46,123 bases of DNA from Acidimicrobiia bacterium (GCA_009694415.1 SHUZ01000002.1:1-46123); one strand, 5' to 3'; counted from the first letter of the stretch, positions 33,139 to 41,276 are shown. The notes: a model not told the origin generated them from the letters alone. Numbers and translations are program-made.

Positions 33139-33909
33139 ATGAACGTCGTTGTCTGCGTCAAGCAGATTCCCGACCCGGCCGTTCCGGGCGAGTTGAATGC
33201 CGATCACACGCTCAAGCGCGAGGGCAAACTCATTCTCGACGAGTCCGACAGTTACGGCGTCGAGATGGCGCTGCAGCTAGTTGAGGCGGCCGGTGGGGGA
33301 GAGGTCACGCTGATCTCGATGGCCCCCAACAAGGAAGTCTCTGGATTGCGCACCGCACTTGCGATGGGTGCAGCAAAGGCGGTGCTCGTTTCTGATGATG
33401 CGTTGCACGGAGCCGATGCGTTGACAACGGCCAAGGTAATTGCCAAGAGCGTGGAGCGTGTAGGCGGAGTCGACTTAGTCCTCGCCGCTACGGAGGCAAC
33501 CGATGGTTATACGGGGACGGTTCCGGCGCAGGTCGCCGCATTGCTCGATTGGCCAGCGCTTACGTTCGCCAAACACGTCGAGATCAGCGACGGCAAAGTA
33601 AAGATCCAACGTCAAACCGAAGCTGGCTATGACGATGTCGAAGCACCGCTTCCTGCCGTGGTGAGCGTGACGGCCGGTGTTGTTGAGCCTCGGTATCCAT
33701 CGTTCAAGGGAATCATGGCCGCGAAGGGCAAGCCTGTTGACGAGGTGACCGCAGCGGATCTCGGATTGTCCGGTGATGATCTGACCGCTCACCAGAAAAT
33801 CGTGTCGGTCGAAGCCGCTCCTGCACGCGAAGCCGGTGAAAAGTTCGACGACGACGGCACTGGTTTCGAAAAGATTGTTGCGTTTCTCGATGAGCTGAAG
33901 GTGATCTGA
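33139..33909 (+). CDS. etfB: Electron transfer flavoprotein, beta subunit
   Basis: 256 residues from ATG 33139 with GGGAGA 9 nt upstream; the longer frame is an artefact. Sequence begins MNVVVCVKQIPDPAVPG, a standard EtfB start, with DSYGVEMALQLVEAAGG, LAMGAAKAVLVSDDA and DLVLAATEATDGYTGTVPAQVAALL (AMP-binding site and the family signature). EtfB and EtfA accept electrons from acyl-CoA dehydrogenases and hand them to Etf-quinone oxidoreductase. The gene overlaps etfA by one base. Confidence 0.97.
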   Translation: MNVVVCVKQIPDPAVPGELNADHTLKREGKLILDESDSYGVEMALQLVEAAGGGEVTLISMAPNKEVSGLRTALAMGAAKAVLVSDDALHGADALTTAKVIAKSVERVGGVDLVLAATEATDGYTGTVPAQVAALLDWPALTFAKHVEISDGKVKIQRQTEAGYDDVEAPLPAVVSVTAGVVEPRYPSFKGIMAAKGKPVDEVTAADLGLSGDDLTAHQKIVSVEAAPAREAGEKFDDDGTGFEKIVAFLDELKVI

Positions 33910-34865
33910 TGAAGATCTGGGTATTTGCAGAGTCAGAGGGCGACAAGCCGACAACGGCCACACTCGAGTGCTGTACGAAGGCTCGCGAGTTCGGAACCGT
34001 CGAGTGCTTGTACGTCGGATCGGATGCCGATGTAATCGCTCCGCAGCTCGGCGCACACGGCGTTGCGAAGGTGTTCGCAGTAGATGCTGGTGACGGGTTG
34101 ACGGGCATTACTGGTGGCGCCGCAATTGCTGGTCTTGTTGAGGCAGAACAGCCAGACTTGATCATGTTTGTGCAGTCGGGCGACGGTCGCGACGCGATGG
34201 CAATAGTGAGCGCGCGATGCAATCGCACTGTGTTGACTAACGGTGTCGGCCTGGGTGTTGATGGCGATGCGGTGACCGTGAACGCCGCGATCTTCGGCGG
34301 TAATACGCTCGTGGCCACCGTGTTCGATGGCCCGAAGCCGTTTCTGGCAGGAATACGTCCGAAGTCTTTCGTTGCTGAGCCGGGCGGTGCGGGTGCGGCC
34401 GAGGTGGTTGCAGTTGGATCGGTAGAGACTGGTCGCGCTGGCGAAGCGAAGGTTCTTGAGCGTCACGTTGAAGAGCGCGAGGGGCCGAAGTTGGAAGAGG
34501 CCGCTGTTGTTGTCTCTGGCGGCCGCGGAATCGGCGCCGAGGAGAATTACAAGCCTTTGGTTGAGGAACTCGCCAACTTGCTCAACGGGGCGTCCGGCGC
34601 ATCGCGGGCAATCGTTGATGCTGGATGGGTTCCCTATTCCAAGCAGGTCGGACAGACCGGCAAGACAGTGAAGCCGAAGGTGTACATCGCTCTCGGTATT
34701 TCCGGTGCAACGCAACATATGGTCGGCATGAAGGGTTCAGACAACATCATCGCCGTGAACAAAGACGGCGAGGCGCCCATCTTCTCGATTGCAGACATCG
34801 GCATCGTTGGCGATGTGCACAAGGTCGTTCCTGCGTTGATTGAAGCCCTAAAGAACCGCAGTTAG
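33909..34865 (+). CDS. etfA: Electron transfer flavoprotein, alpha subunit
   Basis: 318 residues; its ATG overlaps the etfB stop (TGATG). N-terminal domain begins [14 protein letters not shown], and the FAD domain shows [80 protein letters not shown] with the FAD-binding signature near GQTGKTVKP. The pair is the likely acceptor for the two acyl-CoA dehydrogenases in the window. Confidence 0.97.
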   Translation: MKIWVFAESEGDKPTTATLECCTKAREFGTVECLYVGSDADVIAPQLGAHGVAKVFAVDAGDGLTGITGGAAIAGLVEAEQPDLIMFVQSGDGRDAMAIVSARCNRTVLTNGVGLGVDGDAVTVNAAIFGGNTLVATVFDGPKPFLAGIRPKSFVAEPGGAGAAEVVAVGSVETGRAGEAKVLERHVEEREGPKLEEAAVVVSGGRGIGAEENYKPLVEELANLLNGASGASRAIVDAGWVPYSKQVGQTGKTVKPKVYIALGISGATQHMVGMKGSDNIIAVNKDGEAPIFSIADIGIVGDVHKVVPALIEALKNRS

Positions 34866-34884
34866 GCGAGAACTAACTGCGGTT
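34854..34884 (+). terminator. Hairpin overlapping the etfA stop
   Basis: A 12-bp perfect inverted repeat (34854-34865 and 34873-34884) with a 7-nt loop. The left arm ends exactly on the etfA stop codon. No T-run follows, so it may act as a terminator or protect the 3' end of the transcript. Confidence 0.6.
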
Positions 34885-34932
34885 AGATCACCTGGTGCCC
34901 ACGCTTGGCAGTAGAAGGCTGTTTCCTTCGCG

Positions 34933-35403
34933 CTAAGACGCGAGTGTGGTTGGTGGGGTAGTCGACGTTGTAGATGTCGACGACGCGGTCGGTGTCGTCG
35001 TGGTCGTTGTGGTTGGTGGAGGCGTGAAGGTCGCGTCGGTGGACTCTGGCTTGCCGGGGCCCATAACCACTCGGATCGCCAGCATCGACCATCTGAAAGG
35101 GTCTACCCAGGTACACACGTATGTGCGATTACCCTCCGAATAGCAGCCGTGCAATTTCATGGCTTCGGCTTCGTACGTCGGTACCGCTGCGAGCCTGGCA
35201 GCGGTAAACGGCGTTGCGGTGGACAGAAGTGCTGCTTGGTCCCCGGACTTCCAGTTCTCATAGACGATCGTGGCCATTTCTTTCGGAGTGTCCGCTGTTC
35301 GCCCTGCCGTTGTGGAAGTCGACGGGGTAGATGCCCCTTGTCGGCCCGAACAACCCGTCACCAGTAGGGCAAGCAGAATGACGGCGGCAGGAAGGGTACG
35401 CAC
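34933..35403 (-). CDS. Small lipoprotein with a Thr/Ser/Pro-rich C-terminal tail
   Basis: 156 residues if translation starts at GTG 35403; the frame is open further upstream but the preceding part has no signal character. N-terminal lipoprotein signal VRTLPAAVILLALLVTGC with the cysteine at residue 18, then a Ser/Thr-rich linker, a short globular part (about residues 40-115, with two Cys in GCYSEGNRTYVCTWVD that could pair), and a low-complexity Thr-rich tail, which is often O-glycosylated in actinobacteria. No family recognised. The globular part fits a small extracytoplasmic domain (SnoaL/NTF2-like is a guess). Confidence 0.7.
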   Translation of the reverse strand: MRTLPAAVILLALLVTGCSGRQGASTPSTSTTAGRTADTPKEMATIVYENWKSGDQAALLSTATPFTAARLAAVPTYEAEAMKLHGCYSEGNRTYVCTWVDPFRWSMLAIRVVMGPGKPESTDATFTPPPTTTTTTTPTASSTSTTSTTPPTTLAS

Positions 35404-35426
35404 CGTTACATTCTGCCAGATGGGGG

Positions 35427-35432
35427 TAGGGT
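35427..35432 (+). promoter_or_regulatory. Putative -10 element of a leaderless promoter (kinase-like gene)
   Basis: TAGGGT ends 8 nt before the GTG at 35441. It supports that start over the ATG at 35420. Confidence 0.4.
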
Positions 35433-35440
35433 CGTTGTCG

Positions 35441-36472
35441 GTGCCCAGTTCAGTGCTCGTTGATCCCGAAAGACTTGCTGCGTGGCTCGATTCCTCCGGA
35501 ATCGCCGTCGGCGGAACACTGGTCGTCGAGAGGATCACGACGGGGCATTCAAACGAGGTGTTTCTGGTTGAACGCGCCGGTTTGCAGTTCGTCCTGCGGC
35601 GACCGCCCCGCACGCCGTTGTCGCCGACGGCTCATGACATGGCACGCGAATATCGCGTACTTACCGCGCTTGTCGAACGCGGGTCACGTGTTCCGGTACC
35701 CGCGCCAATTGCGCTCTGTACGGACGCGGAAGTTCTTGGCGCGCCTTTCTATCTGATGGACAAACTCGATGGTGTTGTCGTGCGCGAGGCGTTGCCACCA
35801 GAAATGGCACACGACGCAACCTCGGGCACGGAACTGGCCAACGCACTGATCGACCTTCTTGCAGGGATACACGACTTCGACTGGAAGATCGGTGGACTCG
35901 ACGGGTTCGGTCGTCCCGACGGATATCTGGACCGCCAAGTTCCGCGTTGGCTCGGGCAATTGGAGCGCTACAAGACGCGTTCAATTCCTGAAGTCGAAGA
36001 AGCTGCCGCATGGCTTGCCGCGCATACCCCAGCTATGCAAGAACCAACTCTTATTCACGGCGACTACAAACTCGACAATGTGATGTTCGCGCACGGCTTG
36101 CCCGTGGGGCCGCTCGCCGTTCTCGATTGGGAACAGGCAACGATCGGAGATCCACTCGTTGATCTCGGGTGGTTGCTTGGGCTCTGGCTTGACCCTGGAG
36201 AGACTGTGTCGCTATTCGGTGGCGCAAATCTTGCATTGCTTGGACATGATCCGGTACCGACGCGCCAAGATCTCGCGCAGCGATACGCGATGGTTACCGG
36301 TCGCGATTTGACGCACATCGACTTTTACTGCGTGCTCGGGCTCTTCAAGTTGGCATGTGTCATGGAGGGTTCATACTCACGGTTCAAGGCTGGAACAAGC
36401 GACGATGCGATGTTCGCTTTGCTGGAAGCCGGCGTCCCTGCTTTGGCACTTAGGGCGCTCGAGTTCACCTGA
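35441..36472 (+). CDS. APH-fold phosphotransferase (ACAD10/11-type kinase family)
   Basis: 343 residues from GTG 35441 (ATG 35420 is the alternative). Protein-kinase-like small-molecule kinase: N-lobe ITTGHSNEVFLVERAGLQFVLRRPPRTPL, catalytic loop LIHGDYKLDNVMF with Asp and Asn, and VLDWEQATIGDPLVDLGWLLGLW with the metal-binding Asp. The wording LRRPP and HGDYKLDNV belongs to the branch of aminoglycoside phosphotransferase relatives that includes the kinase half of ACAD10/11, so a hydroxyacyl-CoA or similar alcohol is a more likely substrate than an antibiotic. It shares no operon with the second kinase at 37.6 kb; its 3' end is convergent with xth. Confidence 0.85.
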   Translation: MPSSVLVDPERLAAWLDSSGIAVGGTLVVERITTGHSNEVFLVERAGLQFVLRRPPRTPLSPTAHDMAREYRVLTALVERGSRVPVPAPIALCTDAEVLGAPFYLMDKLDGVVVREALPPEMAHDATSGTELANALIDLLAGIHDFDWKIGGLDGFGRPDGYLDRQVPRWLGQLERYKTRSIPEVEEAAAWLAAHTPAMQEPTLIHGDYKLDNVMFAHGLPVGPLAVLDWEQATIGDPLVDLGWLLGLWLDPGETVSLFGGANLALLGHDPVPTRQDLAQRYAMVTGRDLTHIDFYCVLGLFKLACVMEGSYSRFKAGTSDDAMFALLEAGVPALALRALEFT

Positions 36473-36476
36473 TCGG

Positions 36477-37259
36477 TTAGAGATTTATGTCGACGATCAC
36501 TGGAGCGTGATCGCTCGGTTGAGTTCCCTTGCGCGCATTGCGATCTACGAGCGCCCAGGTCACGTGATTCGCGACTGATGCGGTTGCAAGGACGAGGTCG
36601 ATGCGCATGCCGCGGCCCTGGTGAAAGTCGCCGCGGCGGTAGTCCCAATAACTGTAGAGGTGGTCAATGTCCGGATAGATACGACGAAAAGCATCTTCCA
36701 GCCCCCACTCCTTCAACCTGGTAATCGCCGCACGTTCGGGAGTCGTCACATGCGTGCTGCCTTCGAAAGAGTCCATGGACCAGACATCTCGATCCTCGGG
36801 AGCGACGTTGAAGTCTCCGAGGATTACCAACTGGTCAGATGGAGTGCAGGTTGCCGCGATCCACTCACTCAGGCGATCGAACCATGCCAGTTTGCGGTCA
36901 TAAAATTCGCTCGGCACTTCACGTCCGTTCGGAACGTAAACGCTTACAACGCGGACACCGTTGCACGTGGCCGAAATTACGCGCGCATCACCCTCGTATG
37001 GGTCGATAAACGCATCGCCGAATCCGGAGGTCACGTCTTCTATGCCAACGCGCGACAGGATTGCGACTCCGTTCCACTGTCCCTGTCCGTGGTGAGCGCT
37101 CTCATAACCGAGGGCCGAGAAGGCCATTGCGGGGAATGCTTTGTCCGCGAGCTTCGTCTCTTGTATGCACAACACGTCGGGTTGGGCGTATGCGATCCAC
37201 TCCTCTACGCGCGGCAGTCGTGCCTTCAGGGAGTTCACATTCCAGGTAGCGATTCTCAT
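36477..37259 (-). CDS. xth: Exodeoxyribonuclease III
   Basis: 260 residues from ATG 37259, overlapping the DUF6285 stop by ATGA. Exonuclease III/AP endonuclease motifs: MRIATWNVNSLKARL, CIQETKLAD (catalytic Glu), HHGQGQWNGVAILSR, VVSVYVPNGRE, LGDFNVAPEDRDVW, and the end SDHAPVIVDI with the catalytic His. It repairs abasic sites. Its place behind a kinase and a DUF6285 gene with overlapping codons is unusual and implies co-expression. Confidence 0.95.
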   Translation of the reverse strand: MRIATWNVNSLKARLPRVEEWIAYAQPDVLCIQETKLADKAFPAMAFSALGYESAHHGQGQWNGVAILSRVGIEDVTSGFGDAFIDPYEGDARVISATCNGVRVVSVYVPNGREVPSEFYDRKLAWFDRLSEWIAATCTPSDQLVILGDFNVAPEDRDVWSMDSFEGSTHVTTPERAAITRLKEWGLEDAFRRIYPDIDHLYSYWDYRRGDFHQGRGMRIDLVLATASVANHVTWALVDRNARKGTQPSDHAPVIVDINL

Positions 37260-37639
37260 TGTTCGTCCCCTGCAAGGAGGTATTCGGGATTCGCAACTTC
37301 CAGTTTTGCGCGCACCGTCGCGCGGACGCATTTATGCACATCAGCTTGTCGTGTGTCCCAATCGCCCGCGCGTATGGCTTTTGCGAGTTCGATGGTTAAC
37401 TCACGAATGGTTCCTTCGTGCCCCAATAGTTGGACGAGTCGTTCGCTCTCTTGTGCGGTCTGAGTCGCGGCGAGGGTGAGTTCTCGTTCGACCATTCGGA
37501 GTACGTTGGCAGCCACGCGAGCGTGAAATGCCACCCGTCCTTCTGTGGAGGGCATGACATCTTGTTCGAGGTACTCGCGTACTGCGATCACCAATTCGGC
37601 AGCTGATGGTCGGTCGTGAAGAGTCTCTGGATCAGGCAT
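37256..37639 (-). CDS. DUF6285 protein, probable partner of the upstream kinase (LvaB-like)
   Basis: 127 residues, almost all helical, no membrane segment. Opening MPDPETLHDRPSAAELVIAVREYLEQDVMP and FHARVAANVLRMVEREL match DUF6285. It overlaps the kinase gene by 8 nt and xth by 4 nt. In Pseudomonas levulinate catabolism the kinase LvaA needs a small partner LvaB, which as I recall belongs to this family; the two together phosphorylate 4-hydroxyvaleryl-CoA. The arrangement here is the same pair, so a regulatory or structural role for the kinase is likely. Link to LvaB is from memory. Confidence 0.85.
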   Translation of the reverse strand: MPDPETLHDRPSAAELVIAVREYLEQDVMPSTEGRVAFHARVAANVLRMVERELTLAATQTAQESERLVQLLGHEGTIRELTIELAKAIRAGDWDTRQADVHKCVRATVRAKLEVANPEYLLAGDEQ

Positions 37640-38618
37640 CTAACAACTCCAATAGGTCCCATTCCATTTCGGCGACGCGCCTACCGAGTGCGGCTAGTTC
37701 TACAGACCGAACGAGTCCGTTCAGGTGAGTGAAGCCCTGTAACTCGCAGATCACGCCCCATTTCAAAGTACCGAACACCTCCCAATATCGGAGTCGTTCT
37801 TCATCGACTTCAGTTCCGGATGTGGCTGCGTAGGTGTCGAGAAGTTCTTTGGCCATTCCAAACCCGCCTACCGGGAGATTGGAGTTACCAAACCGCCATG
37901 ACTTCACGCATAGCCATCCGAGGTCTTCGATGGGGTCACCTAGGTGAGCGAGTTCCCAGTCGAGCACAGACCTGATTCCGTTTTCACCGACAATGAAATT
38001 GCCGTTGCGGAAGTCGCCGTGGACCAATTGCGGTTCCTTCGCGTTTGTAGGAGCACGTTCTTCCAGCCAACGCAACCCAAGTTCGAATGCGGGGTGGGGC
38101 TCGCCGAATCCGTCTAGAACCGCCCGATATTGATTGATCTGCGTGAGCGCATCTTGTACCGGCAGAGCGGGCAAGTCGTCGAGGCTCATAGCGTGTATTT
38201 GTGCAGCGATTTTACCGCATTGCGATGTGAGCAAGTCGCGAGCGCGTTCGTATTGATCATCTCGCAGGATCTTGCGCGGGATTGTTTCTCCTGCGATCCG
38301 TTCCATGACGAATCCCGCTCCCATGCCATCGGCTTCGGATAGCAAAAAACGCACCTCTGGTACAGGTACGCCGGCAGAATGCGCGGCGCGCAGCAGATGA
38401 AACTCGGTGGAGCGATCGGTGCCACCAATCGAAGATCCAGGATCTCGTCGCAAAACGAGTTCTTGTGGCGCTCCGTCGGCACCGATCGCATCGAATGACC
38501 ACGTCTCGCGGGAAGCTCCGCCAGACAGGCGCCGCAGGTTCGCGATGGTTGTGTCAGAACTGAAATGGCGGGTGCATGCCGCCGCAACGTGCTCTTCATC
38601 GATACGAATGCGGGGCAT
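37632..38618 (-). CDS. APH-fold kinase, LvaA-like (4-hydroxyacyl-CoA kinase candidate)
   Basis: 328 residues. N-lobe IANLRRLSGGASRETWSFDA with Gly-rich nucleotide loop, LVLRRDPGSS, catalytic LVHGDFRNGNFIV, and metal-site SVLDWELAHLGDPIEDLGW. This is the ACAD10/LvaA-type branch of the phosphotransferase family (family hallmark RRDPG). The next gene, overlapping by 8 nt, is a DUF6285 protein, as in lvaAB. It probably phosphorylates a hydroxyl on an acyl-CoA (4-hydroxyacyl-CoA) so that an acyl-CoA dehydrogenase-like enzyme can remove the phosphate; an enzyme of this kind may be the one at 29980-31200. ATG 38618 overlaps the divergent methyltransferase region. Confidence 0.88.
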   Translation of the reverse strand: MPRIRIDEEHVAAACTRHFSSDTTIANLRRLSGGASRETWSFDAIGADGAPQELVLRRDPGSSIGGTDRSTEFHLLRAAHSAGVPVPEVRFLLSEADGMGAGFVMERIAGETIPRKILRDDQYERARDLLTSQCGKIAAQIHAMSLDDLPALPVQDALTQINQYRAVLDGFGEPHPAFELGLRWLEERAPTNAKEPQLVHGDFRNGNFIVGENGIRSVLDWELAHLGDPIEDLGWLCVKSWRFGNSNLPVGGFGMAKELLDTYAATSGTEVDEERLRYWEVFGTLKWGVICELQGFTHLNGLVRSVELAALGRRVAEMEWDLLELLDA

Positions 38619-38626
38619 GGCGATGC

Positions 38627-38632
38627 ACCGTA
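38627..38632 (-). promoter_or_regulatory. Putative -10 element (kinase operon)
   Basis: TACGGT on the minus strand ends 8 nt before ATG 38618. It overlaps the -10 of the opposite promoter by 2 bp. Confidence 0.45.
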
Positions 38633-38636
38633 GTCT
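38631..38636 (+). promoter_or_regulatory. Putative -10 element of a leaderless promoter (methyltransferase)
   Basis: TAGTCT ends 7 nt before ATG 38644. It is back to back with the minus-strand -10 at 38627-38632. Confidence 0.5.
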
Positions 38637-38643
38637 GCAGCAG

Positions 38644-39264
38644 ATGGGGTTCTACGAGGAACGAGTGCTGCCGCGAGTGGTTGAACTGACCTGCGGTGGC
38701 AAGCGGATGGAACGAGTTCGGCTCCCGGCGCTCGTCGGCCTCTCCGGCACAATCGTTGAACTCGGGTTCGGCTCAGGTTCGAATGTCGGGCTGTACCCGC
38801 CAGAAGTTGAACGCGTGCTGGCTGTAGAGCCATCGACACTCGCGCGCGAACGCTCGGGCGCCAGGACCGCCGCGCACCCCATGCCTCCGATTGAGTTCAT
38901 TGGGCTCGATGGAGCGAAGTTGCCGTTAGCGGACGGGTCTGTCGATGCCGTGCTGAGCACTTGGACGTTGTGCACAATCCCAGATGTGAAAGGGGCGCTC
39001 GCTGAGGTGCGCAGGGTCCTGCGTCCCGGTGGGTCACTGCACTTCTTGGAGCACGGGATATCACCGGAACCGAAGGTGGTTCGATGGCAGCGGCGCGTCG
39101 AGCCGGTGCAAATGCGGATCGGTGGAGGTTGTCACTTAACCCGTGACGCTCCAGCGATGATCGAGGCGGCCGGTTTGCGCATGGACCGATTAACCAGGTT
39201 CACCATTGGTCCGCGGGTGTTCGCGACTATGTCGAGTGGAGTCGCAATCAACGACGATGCCTAA
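38644..39264 (+). CDS. Class I SAM-dependent methyltransferase
   Basis: 206 residues from ATG 38644, preferred because of the -10 at 38631-38636; ATGs at 38617 and 38623 are alternatives. MGFYEERVLPRVVELTCG start, SAM-binding motif VELGFGSGSNVGLYP (family GxGxG), acidic end of strand 2 (AVEP), motif LDGAKLPLADGSVDAVLSTWTLCTIPD and VLRPGGSLHFLEHG. The layout (methyltransferase type 11) is similar to small lipid or ubiquinone-type methyltransferases. It is convergent with the lipocalin-like gene. Substrate is unknown. Confidence 0.88.
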   Translation: MGFYEERVLPRVVELTCGGKRMERVRLPALVGLSGTIVELGFGSGSNVGLYPPEVERVLAVEPSTLARERSGARTAAHPMPPIEFIGLDGAKLPLADGSVDAVLSTWTLCTIPDVKGALAEVRRVLRPGGSLHFLEHGISPEPKVVRWQRRVEPVQMRIGGGCHLTRDAPAMIEAAGLRMDRLTRFTIGPRVFATMSSGVAINDDA

Positions 39265-39276
39265 ACGGCGATCCTG

Positions 39277-40290
39277 TTACGCAGAGGCTCCGACCGGTAC
39301 GCCATCAACGATCTGGTCTAGGTACTCGGAGAGTCCGTATCCGGTCCTCCCGTTCCAACTCCACTCTGTCATCCCCTCAGAAATGCGCGTAACGAGCTTG
39401 TCGCCTTCGGGTGATGTCCTTCGGTTGCGCAATGGAATCAAGTTGAGGACGGTTCCTTCGATTTCGTAAGTACGATCGCCCGCCGTCGCGGTCGCGCGGA
39501 TTTTTTGGTGATAAATGTCGGAACCCGTCCACTCGGTCTCGATTGTCGCCGCGTGGATGTGGCGGTATTCGCCGTCTTCGAGCGCGACTCCACCGATGTG
39601 CTGCGAGCCATCTGGCGCGGTGATGATCGAAATGACGAATCCAGCGTCGTCACCGAAGTTCATGGTCAACCATCGATACCAATAGGGCGCTTGCCAGAAC
39701 CTTGGCCCCCAAGAATGGTCGCGAAGTCCGAAGCCATCTACAACCCATTCCTCGTCGCCGACGCGTATGACACCGGTTGCGCCGACGTGTTGTTCGTAGT
39801 GTCCGCGCGCAAAGCCACCAGACAAATCTTCAACGAGCGCCGTACCGTCGTCGTTTACCGGCTCGCCACCCCACATCGGCGCAATGCCCCGATAGTTGAG
39901 GTCTACGGAACAATCGACCCACGGGTTCTCCGTGAATGCTTTGCGAGGGTTAGCCATCTGCAGCGGGTCATCGAGAAGGGCGACCTTGCCGGTGTAGGTG
40001 GTGTGCAATTTCTCAAACGGGGTGACGACCTCGAACTTCATCCCTCCGGCATCGAACGCGTCGTTGTTTTCGATCTCGGGGCGTCCGAACATGAACGCGA
40101 CGCGGCCATCGGGCAGGTAGAGACAGGTCGTCATCTCCGCGTAGCCCTCGTTGGCTCGGTTGCCGAGACGCAAGAATCCCCCTAAGCGTTCTTTCGGGTC
40201 GTAGACGTTGAAGTACATGCTTTCGTTGAAGTTGCTAGCAGTCTCAAGCGGGTGCAGGTACTCATCGGATGGCTCTAAGCGAATTTTCAT
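39277..40290 (-). CDS. DUF7064-type lipocalin-like protein
   Basis: 337 residues from ATG 40290. Beta-rich, with the conserved FGLRDHSWGPRFWQAPYWYRWL, which I associate with a CrtC/AttH-like (carotenoid hydratase-related) family common in actinobacteria and proteobacteria that degrade steroids or terpenoids and that often neighbours phosphotransferase genes. The N-terminal half (LGGFLRLGNRANEGYAEMTTCLYLPDGRVAFMF) forms a separate beta-sandwich. No signal peptide. No catalytic function known; binding or hydration of a hydrophobic substrate is plausible. It is divergent from the SMP-30 gene. Confidence 0.8.
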   Translation of the reverse strand: MKIRLEPSDEYLHPLETASNFNESMYFNVYDPKERLGGFLRLGNRANEGYAEMTTCLYLPDGRVAFMFGRPEIENNDAFDAGGMKFEVVTPFEKLHTTYTGKVALLDDPLQMANPRKAFTENPWVDCSVDLNYRGIAPMWGGEPVNDDGTALVEDLSGGFARGHYEQHVGATGVIRVGDEEWVVDGFGLRDHSWGPRFWQAPYWYRWLTMNFGDDAGFVISIITAPDGSQHIGGVALEDGEYRHIHAATIETEWTGSDIYHQKIRATATAGDRTYEIEGTVLNLIPLRNRRTSPEGDKLVTRISEGMTEWSWNGRTGYGLSEYLDQIVDGVPVGASA

Positions 40291-40346
40291 GTGCGCATTG
40301 GACCCCAGGTTTGCGCCCGGGGGCAAATGCAAGGTCGAATGTGTCC

Positions 40347-41276
40347 ATGACCACGACTGTTACGGAGATTGCGTCAGGACTTGAGTTCCCGGAAGGCCCG
40401 ATATGGATGCCTGATGGCACAGTGTTATGTGTCGAGTTGAAACGCGGAACAGTCGACAGAGTGCACGCGGATGGGACCGTCGAGGTCATCGCGCAGCCTG
40501 GAGGGAGTCCGAACGGAATCGCGATTGGTCCCGATGGTGCTTTGTACGTGTGTAACAGCGGAGGGTGGGAGTTCCACGAGATCATGGGTATGACAGTCAC
40601 GGGGACGTTCCAACCCGATGATTACTCGGGAGGGCGTATCGAACGCGTCGATCTGAGCAGCGGAGAAGTGACGGTGTTGTACGACGCATGCGACGGACAC
40701 CCGTTAATGGGTCCAAACGATTTGGTATTCGATTCGGATGGCGGGATGTGGTTCACCGATCACGGCAAGATCCGTGCCCGCGAGCGCGATCATGGCGGCC
40801 TTTATTACGCGTCGGCAGACGGTTCTTCAATTACCGAAGTTGTTTACCCGCTTGAGTCGCCGAATGGAGTTGGGATCTCACCGGAAGGTGACCGCGTGTA
40901 TGTAGCCGAGACGTACACCGGGCGCGTGTATTGGTGGCCGATTGAAGGTTCGGGAAAAGTCGGAAAGCCGAGCCCCATCGGTCATGGTGGGAACTTGTTG
41001 GTCGGGCTACCAGAAATGCAATTCCTCGACTCGTTGGCCGTCGACTCGGCTGGCAACGTGGTCGTTGGAACGATCATCAATGGTGGACTCACTGTCGTCC
41101 CTCCCGATAACGAGGGTGGTGTCGAGCGTGTCGAACATGTAGCCCTACCTGATCTGCTGGTCACCAACGTGTGCTTCGGTGGAGCAGATTTGCAGACGGC
41201 GTTCGCGACTCTTTCGGGTACGGGCAAGCTAGTTTCGTTCCCATGGCCGCGCCCCGGTCTTCGTCTCGCGTTTTGA
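40347..41276 (+). CDS. SMP-30/gluconolactonase family protein
   Basis: 309 residues from ATG 40347; an upstream in-frame segment overlaps the divergent gene. Six-bladed propeller features: GLEFPEGPIWMPDG (metal ligand Glu), SPNGIAIGPDGALYVCN, GPNDLVFDSDGGMWFTDHG with Asn and Asp ligands, LESPNGVGISPEGDRVYVAET. These enzymes open lactones with a bound calcium or zinc ion. Adjacent genes suggest a lactone formed in terpenoid or hydroxyacid breakdown, not the sugar gluconolactone; inference only. Confidence 0.9.
   Translation: MTTTVTEIASGLEFPEGPIWMPDGTVLCVELKRGTVDRVHADGTVEVIAQPGGSPNGIAIGPDGALYVCNSGGWEFHEIMGMTVTGTFQPDDYSGGRIERVDLSSGEVTVLYDACDGHPLMGPNDLVFDSDGGMWFTDHGKIRARERDHGGLYYASADGSSITEVVYPLESPNGVGISPEGDRVYVAETYTGRVYWWPIEGSGKVGKPSPIGHGGNLLVGLPEMQFLDSLAVDSAGNVVVGTIINGGLTVVPPDNEGGVERVEHVALPDLLVTNVCFGGADLQTAFATLSGTGKLVSFPWPRPGLRLAF

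Noticed and set aside
33475..34718. Long minus-strand frames opposite etfB and etfA
   Set aside because: They are antisense to strongly conserved Etf genes, have no domain similarity and show no start signal.
34946..35035. Low-complexity GT-rich stretch as a repeat element
   Set aside because: It is the coding sequence of the Thr-rich lipoprotein tail and has no regular unit.
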